A stretch of 64,000 bases of DNA. Origin: Elusimicrobiota bacterium. GTDB taxonomy: Bacteria; Elusimicrobiota; Elusimicrobia; Elusimicrobiales; UBA9959. The notes beneath the pieces were generated by a model that saw only the letters and a program-made list of their open reading frames with translations, was not told the origin of the DNA and ran no database searches. Positions 33,622 to 43,225 of the stretch are shown piece after piece. Where the stretch lies: positions 62,001 to 126,000 of the forward strand of contig JAGVVD010000058.1 in assembly GCA_019135865.1 (NCBI GenBank). Reading direction: 5' to 3'. A program made the translations under genes and the position numbers. How positions within the stretch are numbered: position 1 is the stretch's first letter; the number at the start of each line of letters is the position of its first letter.

Positions 33622-34377
33622 TTATTTCGGACCGGGCACGAGTTTGTACCCTACGCAGGGCACGGTATGGACGTAGCGGGCGGCCTTGCCCATCTTGGCG
33701 CGCAGGCGCCTGACGTGCACGTCCACGGTCCTGGGGGAACCGAAATAGTTGTAACCCCAGACGCGCTCGATCAGGTAGGGGCGGGAGAGCACGCGGTTCG
33801 GGGAGCTCAGGAAGACGTAGAGCAGGTCGAACTCCTTGGCGGTGACCGTGATCTCCCTGTTGGCGATCTTGACGGTGTAGCTCGACATGTTGAGCTCTAT
33901 CTCGCCCATCTTGATGAGCTCCTCGGGCTGCACGGCCGCCGTGCGGCGCACCACGGCGCGGATGCGCGCCATGCTCTCGTGCAGGTCCTGGTTGCAGCTG
34001 AGGCACTCGTCGGCGCCGAGCTGGAAGAAGGCCAGTTTGTAGGTGATCCTGGGCGCGCCGGAGGAGCCCTGGAGGTGGAAGGCCTCGGCCGTCAGCCCGG
34101 AGGGCATATGGTCGAGGTAGGTGTCCGGCGATTCCAGCAGCGCTATGACGGGCAGCGTCTTGTTCTTGGCCCGGAGGTTCTTGAGGAAGCTCAGGCCCTC
34201 CTCGTCGGCCAGGTTCTGGCCCATGATCAGCAGGTCGAAGCTCTTCTCGGACAGCAGGCCCATGACCTCGCGGGCCTTGTGCGCGGTGAGAACGGAGTAA
34301 CCCTGGCGGGAGAGCATCTCCAGGATCAGCGAGGCCCTGGAGAAGTCCCTGGAAGCGAATATTACGTTGATCTTCAC
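33622..34377 (-). CDS. OmpR-type winged-helix regulator with degenerate receiver
   Basis: 251 residues, GTG start overlapping the previous stop (GTGA). The C-terminal half is a clear OmpR/PhoB winged helix (VTAKEFDLLYVFLSSPNRVLSR, RTVDVHVRRLRAKMG). The N-terminal domain keeps the receiver fold, but the acidic pair is absent and the phosphoacceptor position reads Gly 53 (LLIMGQNLAD). There is also a roughly 25-residue insertion with two cysteines (ADECLSCNQ). Control by phosphorylation is therefore unlikely; redox or protein binding is possible. It is a candidate for the 11-bp direct repeats at the cpaB promoter. Confidence 0.85.
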   Translation of the reverse strand: MKINVIFASRDFSRASLILEMLSRQGYSVLTAHKAREVMGLLSEKSFDLLIMGQNLADEEGLSFLKNLRAKNKTLPVIALLESPDTYLDHMPSGLTAEAFHLQGSSGAPRITYKLAFFQLGADECLSCNQDLHESMARIRAVVRRTAAVQPEELIKMGEIELNMSSYTVKIANREITVTAKEFDLLYVFLSSPNRVLSRPYLIERVWGYNYFGSPRTVDVHVRRLRAKMGKAARYVHTVPCVGYKLVPGPK

Positions 34378-34685
34378 GGGTGGTCCTGGTCCCCCTCGGT
34401 CACCTCTTCGATCTCGAAGCGGACCCCGCTCATCCCGAGCACGGAGGTCAGCACGTTGTAGACGAAGGAAGCCGTTACGACCAGCGCGACCATCAGCAGC
34501 ATATAGAAGACGGAGAAGACGGACGACGCCAGCACCTTCTGGCCGAAAGCCATGTAGGAGACCTGCGGATTGTCGATCAGGAAGAACGTGATGACGCCTC
34601 CCAGCAGGCCCAGACAGGCCAGGACCGCCGGCACGGACGACATGACCAGCGACCTCAGCTGCACTCCGCGTATTTCCAGTTTCAT
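34374..34685 (-). CDS. Small two-helix membrane protein, DUF3566-like
   Basis: 103 residues from the ATG at 34685. Two hydrophobic helices (about 20-42 and 57-82) are followed by FVYNVLTSVLGMSGVRFEIEE. This resembles the end of DUF3566 proteins, whose second helix is followed by a Y-N-x-x-x-x-x-G-G-I-x-V-x-L segment. Function unknown. It is translationally coupled to the OmpR-type regulator and may sense or anchor it. Confidence 0.65.
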   Translation of the reverse strand: MKLEIRGVQLRSLVMSSVPAVLACLGLLGGVITFFLIDNPQVSYMAFGQKVLASSVFSVFYMLLMVALVVTASFVYNVLTSVLGMSGVRFEIEEVTEGDQDHP

Positions 34686-34755
34686 CTTCTCTTGACCTCC
34701 GCTCGGCGACATGATAACAACGGGAGCCGGCCCGTTCCGCGCGGCGCCCCGTCCT

Positions 34756-34783
34756 ATCTTAGCAATTTTTAAAGGTCTTGCAA
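34756..34783 (-). promoter_or_regulatory. Promoter of the DUF3566-like/OmpR gene group
   Basis: The minus strand reads TTGCAA (34778-34783), a 16-base spacer and TAAGAT (34756-34761), about 70 bases before the ATG at 34685. Both boxes match the sigma70 consensus in at least four positions. Confidence 0.6.
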
Positions 34784-34788
34784 GACGC

Positions 34789-35898
34789 TCAGGCGGCCGT
34801 GGAGTCCGCCGAGGAGAAGAGGATAAGGGTGCGCCCCAGGTCGGCCCCTTCCCCCACGTGCAGGACCTTGACGCGGACGGGGCGGCCCCGGAAGGCCGCG
34901 CGGCCCTCCACCGCCCGGCCGGGGCTTTCGAAGGCCTCGCCGATCAGGCGCAGCAGGTCCTGCTGGTTGCTGTCCACTACGTCGAGCAGGTGGACCTTCT
35001 CCCCGCCGCGGCCCTCCCCCGGGCCGGAATTGGAGTAGATGACGTTGTTGTTCTCGTCGACGACTATCACTCGGGCCCCGGCCGGCGCCGCCGCGCCCAG
35101 CAGCGCGCGCCACCAGGCCTGCTCGGTCCCGACCACCGAGGCGAGGCGTTTCTCGACCGCGGCCAGTTCGTCCCGGGCCCGGGCGGCCAGCCTGGCGGCC
35201 GCCGCCGAGACCTCCCCGGCCGCCGGCGGAGGGGGGGCGGCGCGGGCCTGGTCGCCGCCCCGCAGGGACGCCCCGTCCATCCAGAAGGCGAGCGAGGAGA
35301 GCGGGTTCTCGACGTAGCGGCGCAGGAGGAAGTAGAGGACGGCGCAGAGCAGCAGGACGGCGGACAAGGCGAGGAAAACGTAACGGACGAGACCGGCGGC
35401 CGCGGCCCGCCTGTGCTCCGCGGCGGAGAGCGTGAAGGCCAGCAGGGTCACGGGGCGGCGCTTCACCGAGAAAGGGACCGCGACCTCGAGGTCGCCCGAC
35501 GGCGCCCTGCCCGCCGCGAAGGAGAGCGAGCCGAAGGCCCTGGCGATCACGCCGGTGGCGAAGGAAGTCTCGTGGACGATCTCCCGCGAGGGGCGGCCTA
35601 TGGCCCCCGGCTGGCGGTGCCAGCGGACGGTCTCGTCGGCCGCGAGGTAGACCAGTTCGCCCAGACCCGGCTCCCTGGAGAAATTCTCCAGGAAATCGTA
35701 TTCCTCCAGCGTGACGGCGGCGGGGCTTTTCAGCGCCGCGTTGATCAGCATCGGCGCGCGCTCGCGCAGCGAGGCCAGTATCTCGTCCCGGCGCCGGTCG
35801 GCCCCCGAGTTCTTCAGGAACTGGTAGAGGGAGATGCCTCCCATCAGGGCCGCGTAGAGCGCCGCGGAGGCGAAGATGGCTATTATTCTCGTTCTCAT
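34789..35898 (-). CDS. Membrane sensor protein without transmitter domain (Cache-HAMP-PAS)
   Basis: 369 residues. TM1 (5-24) and TM2 (about 165-190) enclose a periplasmic sensor region. A HAMP-like segment, a coiled coil and a PAS-like domain (VIVVDENNNVIYSN) end in LHVGEGADLGRTLILFSS, with no kinase, cyclase or HTH domain. It is a paralogue of the next protein, sharing FEEYD/LEEYD, LVYxSR/LVYLAA and ADLxRTLILFS. It may signal by protein contact with a nearby kinase or pilus motor. Confidence 0.75.
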   Translation of the reverse strand: MRTRIIAIFASAALYAALMGGISLYQFLKNSGADRRRDEILASLRERAPMLINAALKSPAAVTLEEYDFLENFSREPGLGELVYLAADETVRWHRQPGAIGRPSREIVHETSFATGVIARAFGSLSFAAGRAPSGDLEVAVPFSVKRRPVTLLAFTLSAAEHRRAAAAGLVRYVFLALSAVLLLCAVLYFLLRRYVENPLSSLAFWMDGASLRGGDQARAAPPPPAAGEVSAAAARLAARARDELAAVEKRLASVVGTEQAWWRALLGAAAPAGARVIVVDENNNVIYSNSGPGEGRGGEKVHLLDVVDSNQQDLLRLIGEAFESPGRAVEGRAAFRGRPVRVKVLHVGEGADLGRTLILFSSADSTAA

Positions 35899-35914
35899 CG
35901 GCGGGCCGGACGCC

Positions 35915-37036
35915 TCAGACGCTGATGGAGACCTGTTTCTTGGGGGAGAAAAGGATGAGCGTGCGGCTCAGGTCGGCCCCCTCGCCCACGTGCAGGACCT
36001 TGACCCTGGAGGACTGGCCCTTGAAGACCGTCTCGCCCTCTATCATCCGGTTCGGGCTCTCGAATCCCTGGCCGACCAGGCGCAGCAGGTTCTGCTGCTG
36101 GCTGTCCACGACGTCGAGCAGATGCAGGTTCTTCGCGTCCGGGCCCCCGCCCAGCTCGAAGTTGGCGTAGAGGACGCTGTTGTTCTCGTCGACGACTATC
36201 ACGTACTCGTCCGACGGTATTATGACGCCCAGCAGCGCGCGCCACCATTTCTGCTCCGCGTCCTTGTACTTCTTATCCTTGCTGACCTGGGCCTCCATCT
36301 CGCCCTTTATCTTCTGCAGGAACGCGGAGATGGCCTGCCCGAGCTCGCCGACCTCGTCGGGGCGGTTGACGAAACGCAGTTCCATGCTCTTCAGCGAGAT
36401 GGTGTCCACGCTGTCGCGCAGCACTTCGAGCGGGGCGATGACGTAATGGTGGAAGAAGAAATAGAGGGGCAGGCCCAGCAGGAACAGCACGCCGACGGCG
36501 AGAAAGACGTACTTGCGCATCGCCGAACCTATCAGCACCTCGGCGCCGGCGCGCGAGACCAGCACGTCGACGATGCCGACGATCTCCCCGCGCACCGAGA
36601 AGGGGAAGGCTATCTCGTAGAACGGCTCCTTGGGGACCTGGCGCGTCTTGGGCATCTTGGAGAGGTAGGCCTGCGTTATCGCGTCGGTCGGGGGCGGCAC
36701 CTGCTTCTGGAACTCGTCCCAGGGCATGCCCAGGAAGCGGGGCTCTTTGTACCAGCGGATGGCCCCCTGGCGGCTGATGTAGACCAGCGAGCTGATGCGC
36801 TCGTCCTTGGCCAGGGACTGCATGATGTCGTATTCCTCGAAGGTTATCGCGCGCGGGTTCCGGAGCAGGCCGTTGCGCAGCGTGGGGGCGTAGACCTTGA
36901 CGGTCTCGACGATGTCCTGCTTGAGCTTCTCGTCGAAGGTCCACTTGAAGAGGTTGTAATAGAAGACCCCGCCCAGCACCATCACGTAGGCGCCGATCAT
37001 CACGAACCACAGCAGCCATTTGCCGGTGAGTCTCAT
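35915..37036 (-). CDS. Membrane sensor protein without transmitter domain (paralogue)
   Basis: 373 residues with the same order as its downstream duplicate: TM1 (8-28), periplasmic domain with EIAFPFSVRGEIVGIVDVLV, TM2 (about 175-197), HAMP (VIAPLEVLRDSVDTISLKSM), coil, and PAS (VIVVDENNSVLYANFELGG). It ends at SVSISV with no output domain. An AT-rich TATATTATAAC lies directly before the ATG, so transcription may begin close to the start codon. It stands between the Tad core genes and the two-component genes. Confidence 0.75.
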   Translation of the reverse strand: MRLTGKWLLWFVMIGAYVMVLGGVFYYNLFKWTFDEKLKQDIVETVKVYAPTLRNGLLRNPRAITFEEYDIMQSLAKDERISSLVYISRQGAIRWYKEPRFLGMPWDEFQKQVPPPTDAITQAYLSKMPKTRQVPKEPFYEIAFPFSVRGEIVGIVDVLVSRAGAEVLIGSAMRKYVFLAVGVLFLLGLPLYFFFHHYVIAPLEVLRDSVDTISLKSMELRFVNRPDEVGELGQAISAFLQKIKGEMEAQVSKDKKYKDAEQKWWRALLGVIIPSDEYVIVVDENNSVLYANFELGGGPDAKNLHLLDVVDSQQQNLLRLVGQGFESPNRMIEGETVFKGQSSRVKVLHVGEGADLSRTLILFSPKKQVSISV

Positions 37037-37132
37037 AGTTATAATATACTACGCCGGGATTGCGGAAATATTACGCCCCGCGCGGCGCGCGGGGCCCGCC
37101 CGGGGCGTCTCCGGAGCGCCCGCGCGGCGTTC

Positions 37133-38452
37133 CTAGCGCCCCCCGGAAAGCAGCTGTTCTATGCGCTTGAGGCCGGCTTCCGCGTCGGCGTTGCCGGGAT
37201 CGAGCTGCCGCGCTATCGTCCATTCGTCGCGGGCCTTCTCGTAGTTCGCGCTCTGGAAGTGCTTGATGCCCTCCATGTAATGGCGCTGCGCCGACACCCG
37301 GTTCTCCTCGGTCACGACCTGGGGCTTCTTCTCCACCGGGCCGGAGGCCAGGCCCTTGCGCCTCGCTTCCTCCTCGGCCTTACGCCGCTCCTCCTCCTCC
37401 TTCGCGCGGCGCTCCTCCTCCTCCCGCGCCCGGCGGGCGGCCTCCTCGGCGCGGCGCTTGCGGGCGTCCTCCTCCAGTTTCATCTGCTGCTTCGCCCGGG
37501 AGACGAGCTGGGCGAGGTACTTGGGATTCTCCGAGTAAGGCTTCGCCTTGTCCCATTCGCCGATGGCTTCGGTGTACTTGCGCCTGCCGTAAAGCTGTTT
37601 TCCCCTCTCGAGGAACCCCTGCTCTATCTCGCCGCGCACGTCGCTGAAGAGCTTCCCGGCCTTGGCGTCGCCCGGCTGTATCTCCAGGACCCGGCGGAGC
37701 CCGTCGTGGGCGCCTTTCAGGTCGCCGCGGGCGTAGGCCTCGAGGGCGGTCTTAAGGCCGTCCGTGGCGCGCTCGCGCCGCAGCTCCTCCTCGGAGCGGG
37801 CTATGCGCTCGATTATCGCGTTGTCGCGGGGCCTTATCAGCAGGGCGTTGTAGTAATTGTCCAGCGCCCCCTTCAGGTCGCGCCGGGCGTAGGCCTCCTC
37901 GCCCTTGGCCACGTAGTAATCCTTGAGATTGTCCTTCATGCGGCCCAGCCAGTACCGGGCCTTTATGTTGTTGGGGGCGAGCTTGGAGACCTCCTCCATC
38001 GCCCGGTGGGCCTCCACGATGCGGCCCTCCTGGTAAAGGGAAAGAGCGGCCTTGAAGCGGTCCTCTATCATCACGCGCTCCGAGAGCGCGGGGCGGGCGC
38101 TGCCGCGCAGCTGGTCGGAGGCCTCGAGGATCATCGCCGCGTCCTGGAAGTTGGGGTCGATGGCGAGGATGCGGGCCGCCATGTCCCTGGCGCTCTCGTA
38201 GTCGCCGGAGCGGTAGAGTTCGTAGGCGTTGTCGTAGACGCCCTGCAGCATCTTGTACTGGATCTTCTGCTTCTCCAGCTTCACTGTGTCCAGGAACTTC
38301 TTCTTCTCCTCGGCGTCGTCCAGGGCGCCCAGGCCTATCTTCTGCATGTTCAGGAAGAGGGACTCCTCGGTATGGACCGTCCTGGCCGGCGCCTGGCCGA
38401 AGACCGGGGCGGCGGCGGCCAGGAGCAGCAGGGACAGGAAGTTGTTTTTCAT
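37133..38452 (-). CDS. Secreted TPR protein of the Tad locus
   Basis: 439 residues. A signal peptide (1-19, ending PVFGQ) is followed by TPR units (for example AYELYRSGDYESARDMAARIL, ALDNYYNALLIRPRDN and HFQSANYEKARDEWTIARQL). A very charged Arg/Glu helix (about 340-385) separates the last unit. There is no lipobox, unlike classical TadD lipoproteins, but position downstream of tadC and the TPR fold suggest a pilotin- or scaffold-like role. Confidence 0.8.
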   Translation of the reverse strand: MKNNFLSLLLLAAAAPVFGQAPARTVHTEESLFLNMQKIGLGALDDAEEKKKFLDTVKLEKQKIQYKMLQGVYDNAYELYRSGDYESARDMAARILAIDPNFQDAAMILEASDQLRGSARPALSERVMIEDRFKAALSLYQEGRIVEAHRAMEEVSKLAPNNIKARYWLGRMKDNLKDYYVAKGEEAYARRDLKGALDNYYNALLIRPRDNAIIERIARSEEELRRERATDGLKTALEAYARGDLKGAHDGLRRVLEIQPGDAKAGKLFSDVRGEIEQGFLERGKQLYGRRKYTEAIGEWDKAKPYSENPKYLAQLVSRAKQQMKLEEDARKRRAEEAARRAREEEERRAKEEEERRKAEEEARRKGLASGPVEKKPQVVTEENRVSAQRHYMEGIKHFQSANYEKARDEWTIARQLDPGNADAEAGLKRIEQLLSGGR

Positions 38453-38489
38453 AAAAGCGGCCTCGCTTCGCCGGACCGGCCCCGGCGCG

Positions 38490-39386
38490 TCAGAACGGCA
38501 GCGCCCCGCCCATCAGCAGGTCGGTGATCATGGGCGCGAGCATCAGGATGAACACCGTGGGGAAGATGAAGATGAACAGCGGTATGAGCATCTTGGTCGA
38601 GGCCTGCGCCGCCAGTTTCTCGGCCTTGTTCAGGCGGCGGAAGCGCATGTCCGCGGAGAAGTTCCGCAGCAGCTCGACCAGGCTGGTGCCCAGTTCGTCC
38701 GACTGGATGATCAGGCCGACGAAGGAACGGATCTCCTGCAGGCCGGTGCGCAGCGCCAGGTTGCGCAGCGCGTCCCGGCGGGAATAGCCGAGCTGGATCT
38801 CGTTTATCATGCGCTCCACTTCCAGTTCCAGCCCCGTCTTCTGGGTCGAGATCTTGACGATCCTGTCGAAGGCCGTCATGTAGTCCAGGCCCGATTCTAT
38901 CATCAGGGCCGACAGGTCCACGAAGGTCGGGAAGTTGCGGATTATGTCGTCCTGCCTGGCGCGGATGCGGCGCGAGTAGATGAGCCCGTCCGGCAGGAAG
39001 AAGCCGAGCGGCAGGAAAATGATGGAAACGAAGGAGTCGCTGAGCAGGAACATCCCGGCCGCCAGCCCTATCGCCGTGAGTTCCTTGGCGTGGAGCATCC
39101 TGAGCGGGTCGCTGTTCGCCGGCTTGCCGAGGAGCATGTAGGTCTCCTCCAGCTTGCGCTCCAGCCCCAGGCCGCGGGCCAGGAACAGGTCCACCCGCTC
39201 CAGCCAGCTGCGGTTGGGGTCGAGCCTGGAGAAGACCGAGACCTCCCTGCCCTCCATGTCGCTGATATCGCCCACGGGGGAAGGGCCCATGTCGGGCGGA
39301 CGCAGGAAGCGCTGCACCGCCGTGAAGGCGGCCATGGAGCCCGCGAACAGCAGGGCGAGCATCAGCAGGTTCACGAATTGTTCCAT
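38490..39386 (-). CDS. tadC: Tad pilus inner-membrane platform protein TadC
   Basis: 298 residues. A T2SSF domain (FPTFVDLSALMIESGLDYMTAFDRI, then ELGTSLVELLRNFSADMR) is flanked by hydrophobic segments at residues 5-22, about 105-130 and about 275-292, as in the TadC branch of GspF-like proteins. It lies 10 bases after the TadB gene, which is the usual pairing. It should form the inner-membrane platform on which the TadA ATPase acts. Confidence 0.88.
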   Translation of the reverse strand: MEQFVNLLMLALLFAGSMAAFTAVQRFLRPPDMGPSPVGDISDMEGREVSVFSRLDPNRSWLERVDLFLARGLGLERKLEETYMLLGKPANSDPLRMLHAKELTAIGLAAGMFLLSDSFVSIIFLPLGFFLPDGLIYSRRIRARQDDIIRNFPTFVDLSALMIESGLDYMTAFDRIVKISTQKTGLELEVERMINEIQLGYSRRDALRNLALRTGLQEIRSFVGLIIQSDELGTSLVELLRNFSADMRFRRLNKAEKLAAQASTKMLIPLFIFIFPTVFILMLAPMITDLLMGGALPF

Positions 39387-39396
39387 AAAGCGCCGG

Positions 39397-40941
39397 CTAG
39401 ACCCTTATCTTCCCGAGGCTGGAGACGACCTTCATGCCTATGCCTATCCAGATCGCGCAGAAAACGAAGGTCATCATGCCCAGCGGGGAACCGTAGAACT
39501 TTATCATCGTTTCCGGCTGGAACATGAACATGACGGAGACCATGATCCAGGGCATGATGCCCACGACGATGGACTGGATCTTCTGCTGCGCCGTCATGGC
39601 CTTGGTCTTCTCCTCCAGCTTGGATTCCTCGCGGATATCGACCACGATGCGCTCGAAGACCTTGGTCAGGTTGCCGCCCATCTGCCGCTGCAGCACGATG
39701 GCGCGGATCATGTAGGAGAGCATCTTGGACTCCACGCGCTCCTCCATGACGCCCAGCGCCTTCTCGAAAGGCATGCCGAGCTGGTAATTCTTGATGACGA
39801 GGGAGAACTCGTCGGCGATCGGGGGCAGCAGGTCCTTGGACACCATCTCGAAGCCCTGCACGACGTCGAGGCCCGAGCGCAGACAGTTGGACATCAGGAT
39901 CAGCGCGTCCATCAGCTGCGTGTCTATCTTCCGGCCGCGGCCGCGCTTCATGCTGTTGAGCACCATCGTGGGCGTGCGCAGGCCGACGTACATGCCCAGC
40001 CCGGACATGAGCAGGAATATCGGCAGGTTGAAGCTGAGCAGGCCCAGCAGCGCGAAAACGGCGGCCGGCGCGAATACCAGGTAATGGACCTTGACCGTCA
40101 TGAACTGCCGGGAGAAGTCGTCGGTCCACCTGTTCACGCGGCCGGCGTAATCCTGGACGAGGCGGTCCGTCTCCTTCTCGTTGAGCATGAAGAAGAGGCG
40201 CACCGCGGTGAAGACCAGTATTATGCCGATGACCGTGGCCCCCACGAAAACGAGTTCCTCGGCGCGCGAGAAGACCTTGGGCGCCTCGTACTTGCGCGGG
40301 GGCTCGAAGACCTGGAAGAAGGCGTCCTGGGAGAGCACGGCCGAGGCCGTGACCGCCTCGGCGTAGGCCTTGGAGTCCGCGCTGGAGATCGCGTCCGCGA
40401 TGCTCTCCATCTGCTTGAGTATGAGGGAGAAGGTGGCCAGCAGGCTCCGGCCGCGGCCGTCCAGGGAATCGTTGAGACGGGCCCGGTAGAGCCGGTCCAG
40501 CGACATCTGGAAGCGGATGCGCATGTCCGAATACTCTTTGACGAGCAGGGCCGGAGCTATGGCCGCCCCGCCCTGGTCCGGCGGGAAGGTCTTGCGGCTT
40601 ATCTCCATGAACTCGTAAAGGATCGAGACGGTGTGCTGCCAGAGCATGGCCTCGGAGAGCTCGCCCTCCTCGGGATCGCGCCAGGCGGGCTTCCCGGACA
40701 TGGCGGCCACCTCGTCGATCATCCACTGCGGCATGACCAGCCGGCTGTCGCGGCCGCGGCACTTGAACGTATGGTCCAGGATCTTCTGCTCCCGGCCGGG
40801 GTCCAGGTAGTAGTAGAAGAGCTGCAGCTTGAGGGCGGCGCAGGAGACCTCGTCCATTTCGGCCCCGGTGAAAACGGAGGCCCCGGCCCGGGGGGCCGCC
40901 AGGCAGGACGCCGCGATCGCTATCAGGAGTATCCTTTTCAT
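39397..40941 (-). CDS. tadB: TadB platform protein with long secreted N-terminal extension
   Basis: 514 residues against the usual 300-330. Residues 260-514 are a normal TadB/T2SSF module (LMDALILMSNCLRSGLDVVQGFEMV, MGGNLTKVFERIVVDIREE). Residues 1-22 are a signal peptide (AAPRAGAS) and residues 23-225 an unfamiliar, largely helical domain with two cysteines that should lie in the periplasm. Start and spacing give no sign of two genes. The extension may contact the secretin or pilins. Confidence 0.85.
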   Translation of the reverse strand: MKRILLIAIAASCLAAPRAGASVFTGAEMDEVSCAALKLQLFYYYLDPGREQKILDHTFKCRGRDSRLVMPQWMIDEVAAMSGKPAWRDPEEGELSEAMLWQHTVSILYEFMEISRKTFPPDQGGAAIAPALLVKEYSDMRIRFQMSLDRLYRARLNDSLDGRGRSLLATFSLILKQMESIADAISSADSKAYAEAVTASAVLSQDAFFQVFEPPRKYEAPKVFSRAEELVFVGATVIGIILVFTAVRLFFMLNEKETDRLVQDYAGRVNRWTDDFSRQFMTVKVHYLVFAPAAVFALLGLLSFNLPIFLLMSGLGMYVGLRTPTMVLNSMKRGRGRKIDTQLMDALILMSNCLRSGLDVVQGFEMVSKDLLPPIADEFSLVIKNYQLGMPFEKALGVMEERVESKMLSYMIRAIVLQRQMGGNLTKVFERIVVDIREESKLEEKTKAMTAQQKIQSIVVGIMPWIMVSVMFMFQPETMIKFYGSPLGMMTFVFCAIWIGIGMKVVSSLGKIRV

Positions 40942-40948
40942 GGCTGCG

Positions 40949-43186
40949 CTATTGCCTCTGCCCCCCGGCCCTGGCCCGCTTCTGCTCCTCGGTCCAGAAG
41001 AGGTCCACCGGCAGGGGGATGCCGTGGGTCTCGAAATCCTTGAAGAACTTGGGAGGCTCGCCGGTGGCCGTGAAATAGCCGGAGACCTTGCCGGTCGCGT
41101 GGTCTATGGCCGTCTGGTGGTACTTGAAGAGGTCGTGCGTCAGGATCGTGTTCTCGTCGCGGCCGGTGATCTCGGTGACGGCCGTGATCTTGCGCGTGCC
41201 GTCGGAGAAGCGGGTCAGCTGCACTATCATGTGGACGGCCGACGAGATCATCTCGCGCAGCGCCCAGATCGGCAGGTCGGCGCCGGCCATGAGGCACATG
41301 GCCTCCATGCGGGTCAGCGCGTCGCGGGGGGTGTTGGCGTGGATCGTGGCCAGCGAGCCCTCGTGGCCGGTGTTCATGGCCTGGAGCATGTCCAGGGCCT
41401 CGGCGGAGCGGACTTCGCCCACCACGATGCGGTCGGGGCGCATGCGGAGGCAGTTCTTGACCAGGTCGCGGATCGTGACCTCGTTCTTGCCTTCGATGTT
41501 CGGGGGGCGGGACTCCAGGCGCACCCAGTGGTCCTGCTGCAGCCGGAGTTCGGCGGTGTCCTCGACGGTCACGATGCGCTCGTCCTCGGGGATGTAGCTC
41601 GACAGCATGTTCAGGAAGGTCGTCTTACCGGTGCCGGTGCCGCCGGAGATGATGATGTCCTTGCGCAGCTTGACGCAGGCCTTGAGGAAATCGACGCAGT
41701 CCTGCGAGATGGAGCCTTTCTTGATCAGGTCGGCGTCCGTGAACGGCTTGGCCGAGAACCGCCTTATGGTGAGCGTCGGGCCCGAGACGGCCAGCGGCGC
41801 GATGATGGCGTTGACGCGCGAGCCGTCCTTGAGGCGGGCGTCCACCAGCGGCACGGATTCGTCGATGCGCCGGCCGAGCGGGGCCACGATGCGCTTCATG
41901 ACCTGGACGATCTGCTCGTCGTTGCGGAACTTGTACTTGGTCAGGATCAGCTTGCCGGCGCGCTCTATGTAGACGCGGTCGGGCGCGTTGACCATGATCT
42001 CGGTCACGGCCGGGTCGCGCATCAGCTCTTCCAGCGGGCCGAGGCCCAGGATCTCGTCGAGCAGCTCGTTGATGAACTTCACGCGCTGCTCGCGGGTAAG
42101 GGGGTAGGCCGTCTCCTTCTGCAGCAGGCCGTTGATGATGCCGTCCACCTTCTTGCGCGTCTCCTGGTTGCCCGCGGCGTCGTCGGTCAGCTTTATGCGC
42201 TCTATCTCCAGCGCCGCCACCACCAGGCCGTGCATCTTCATCTTGAGCTCGTCCCAGAAGGGCGGGACGTCGGTGCGGACCCCGGTCGCGGAGATCGGCG
42301 GCTTGCCGCCGCCCTGGCCGCTGTCGGCCGCGGGAAGCTGTTCGCGCTCCACGGCGCGCCAGAGCATGTCGGAGCCGTGGGAGAACTCCGCCGCCGAGAC
42401 GCTGGAGACCCACTGCTTCTCGGAGGGCGGCACCTCGGCCATGCGGCCCAGCAGCACCCGCAGGATGCGGACCCACTGGCTGTTGGGCTGCTCCACTATG
42501 AGGAGCTTGTTCTGGTTGGCGGCCGCCGGCAGCGCGTCCTCCCAGGGCATGAAGGCCAGGATCTCGCGGCCGAGCTGCTTGAAGAACTTCTCCACCTCCT
42601 TGGGGCCCAGCGCGCCGGGCATATCGTAGAGGTTGGAGACGATCTCGAACTTGTTGAGGTTGAAATGGAGCTCGTTGACCTCGCGGAAGATCCCGGCCGT
42701 GGCGTTGAGGCTGGCGGCGTTGGAGTTGGTGACCCAGAAGACCATGTCCGAGATGTCGAAGGCGAAGACCTGCATCGGGAAATACGGGTCCACGTCGAGG
42801 AAGATATCGAAGGAATTGGAGAGCTTGGAGAGCACCGGCATGATGAGGTCCGGCGAGAGCTTGGACGCCTCGGTGCGGCGCTTGGAAAGGGGCAGCACGC
42901 CCACCCCCCACTGCGAGACCGGGACCTTGCCCTTTATGAGCGAACCCAGCGCGCCTATCGATTCGCGCCCGAGCATGCGGACCAGTTCGGCCAGGGACGG
43001 CGGGTTGAGGCCCAGCAGCTGGGCGTGCTCCTGCCGGCACATGTGGTCCATCGGCACGATGAGCACGTTGCGCTTCTGGTAATTGGCCCACGCCAGCGCC
43101 ATGTTGAGCGCCAGCGACGTGGCCCCGACCCCTTCCCTGGGGCCGGTGAACGTTATCACCCTGGGCAGGGCGACTTCTTCCGCCAT
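40949..43186 (-). CDS. TadZ-TadA fusion: pilus localisation and motor ATPase
   Basis: 745 residues. Residues about 1-290 resemble CpaE/TadZ, a MinD-like fold with a degenerate Walker A ([17 protein letters not shown], lacking the lysine of GKT) and a [22 protein letters not shown] segment. Residues about 320-745 are a complete TadA/CpaF ATPase: [25 protein letters not shown] Walker [11 protein letters not shown] Asp box, [30 protein letters not shown] Walker B and His box. Known systems encode these as two proteins. One chain would fix their ratio and location at the pilus base. Confidence 0.88.
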   Translation of the reverse strand: MAEEVALPRVITFTGPREGVGATSLALNMALAWANYQKRNVLIVPMDHMCRQEHAQLLGLNPPSLAELVRMLGRESIGALGSLIKGKVPVSQWGVGVLPLSKRRTEASKLSPDLIMPVLSKLSNSFDIFLDVDPYFPMQVFAFDISDMVFWVTNSNAASLNATAGIFREVNELHFNLNKFEIVSNLYDMPGALGPKEVEKFFKQLGREILAFMPWEDALPAAANQNKLLIVEQPNSQWVRILRVLLGRMAEVPPSEKQWVSSVSAAEFSHGSDMLWRAVEREQLPAADSGQGGGKPPISATGVRTDVPPFWDELKMKMHGLVVAALEIERIKLTDDAAGNQETRKKVDGIINGLLQKETAYPLTREQRVKFINELLDEILGLGPLEELMRDPAVTEIMVNAPDRVYIERAGKLILTKYKFRNDEQIVQVMKRIVAPLGRRIDESVPLVDARLKDGSRVNAIIAPLAVSGPTLTIRRFSAKPFTDADLIKKGSISQDCVDFLKACVKLRKDIIISGGTGTGKTTFLNMLSSYIPEDERIVTVEDTAELRLQQDHWVRLESRPPNIEGKNEVTIRDLVKNCLRMRPDRIVVGEVRSAEALDMLQAMNTGHEGSLATIHANTPRDALTRMEAMCLMAGADLPIWALREMISSAVHMIVQLTRFSDGTRKITAVTEITGRDENTILTHDLFKYHQTAIDHATGKVSGYFTATGEPPKFFKDFETHGIPLPVDLFWTEEQKRARAGGQRQ

Positions 43187-43225
43187 CTTTAACCGCCTTG
43201 CCGGACCGCCGTTGCGGGCGCCGGC

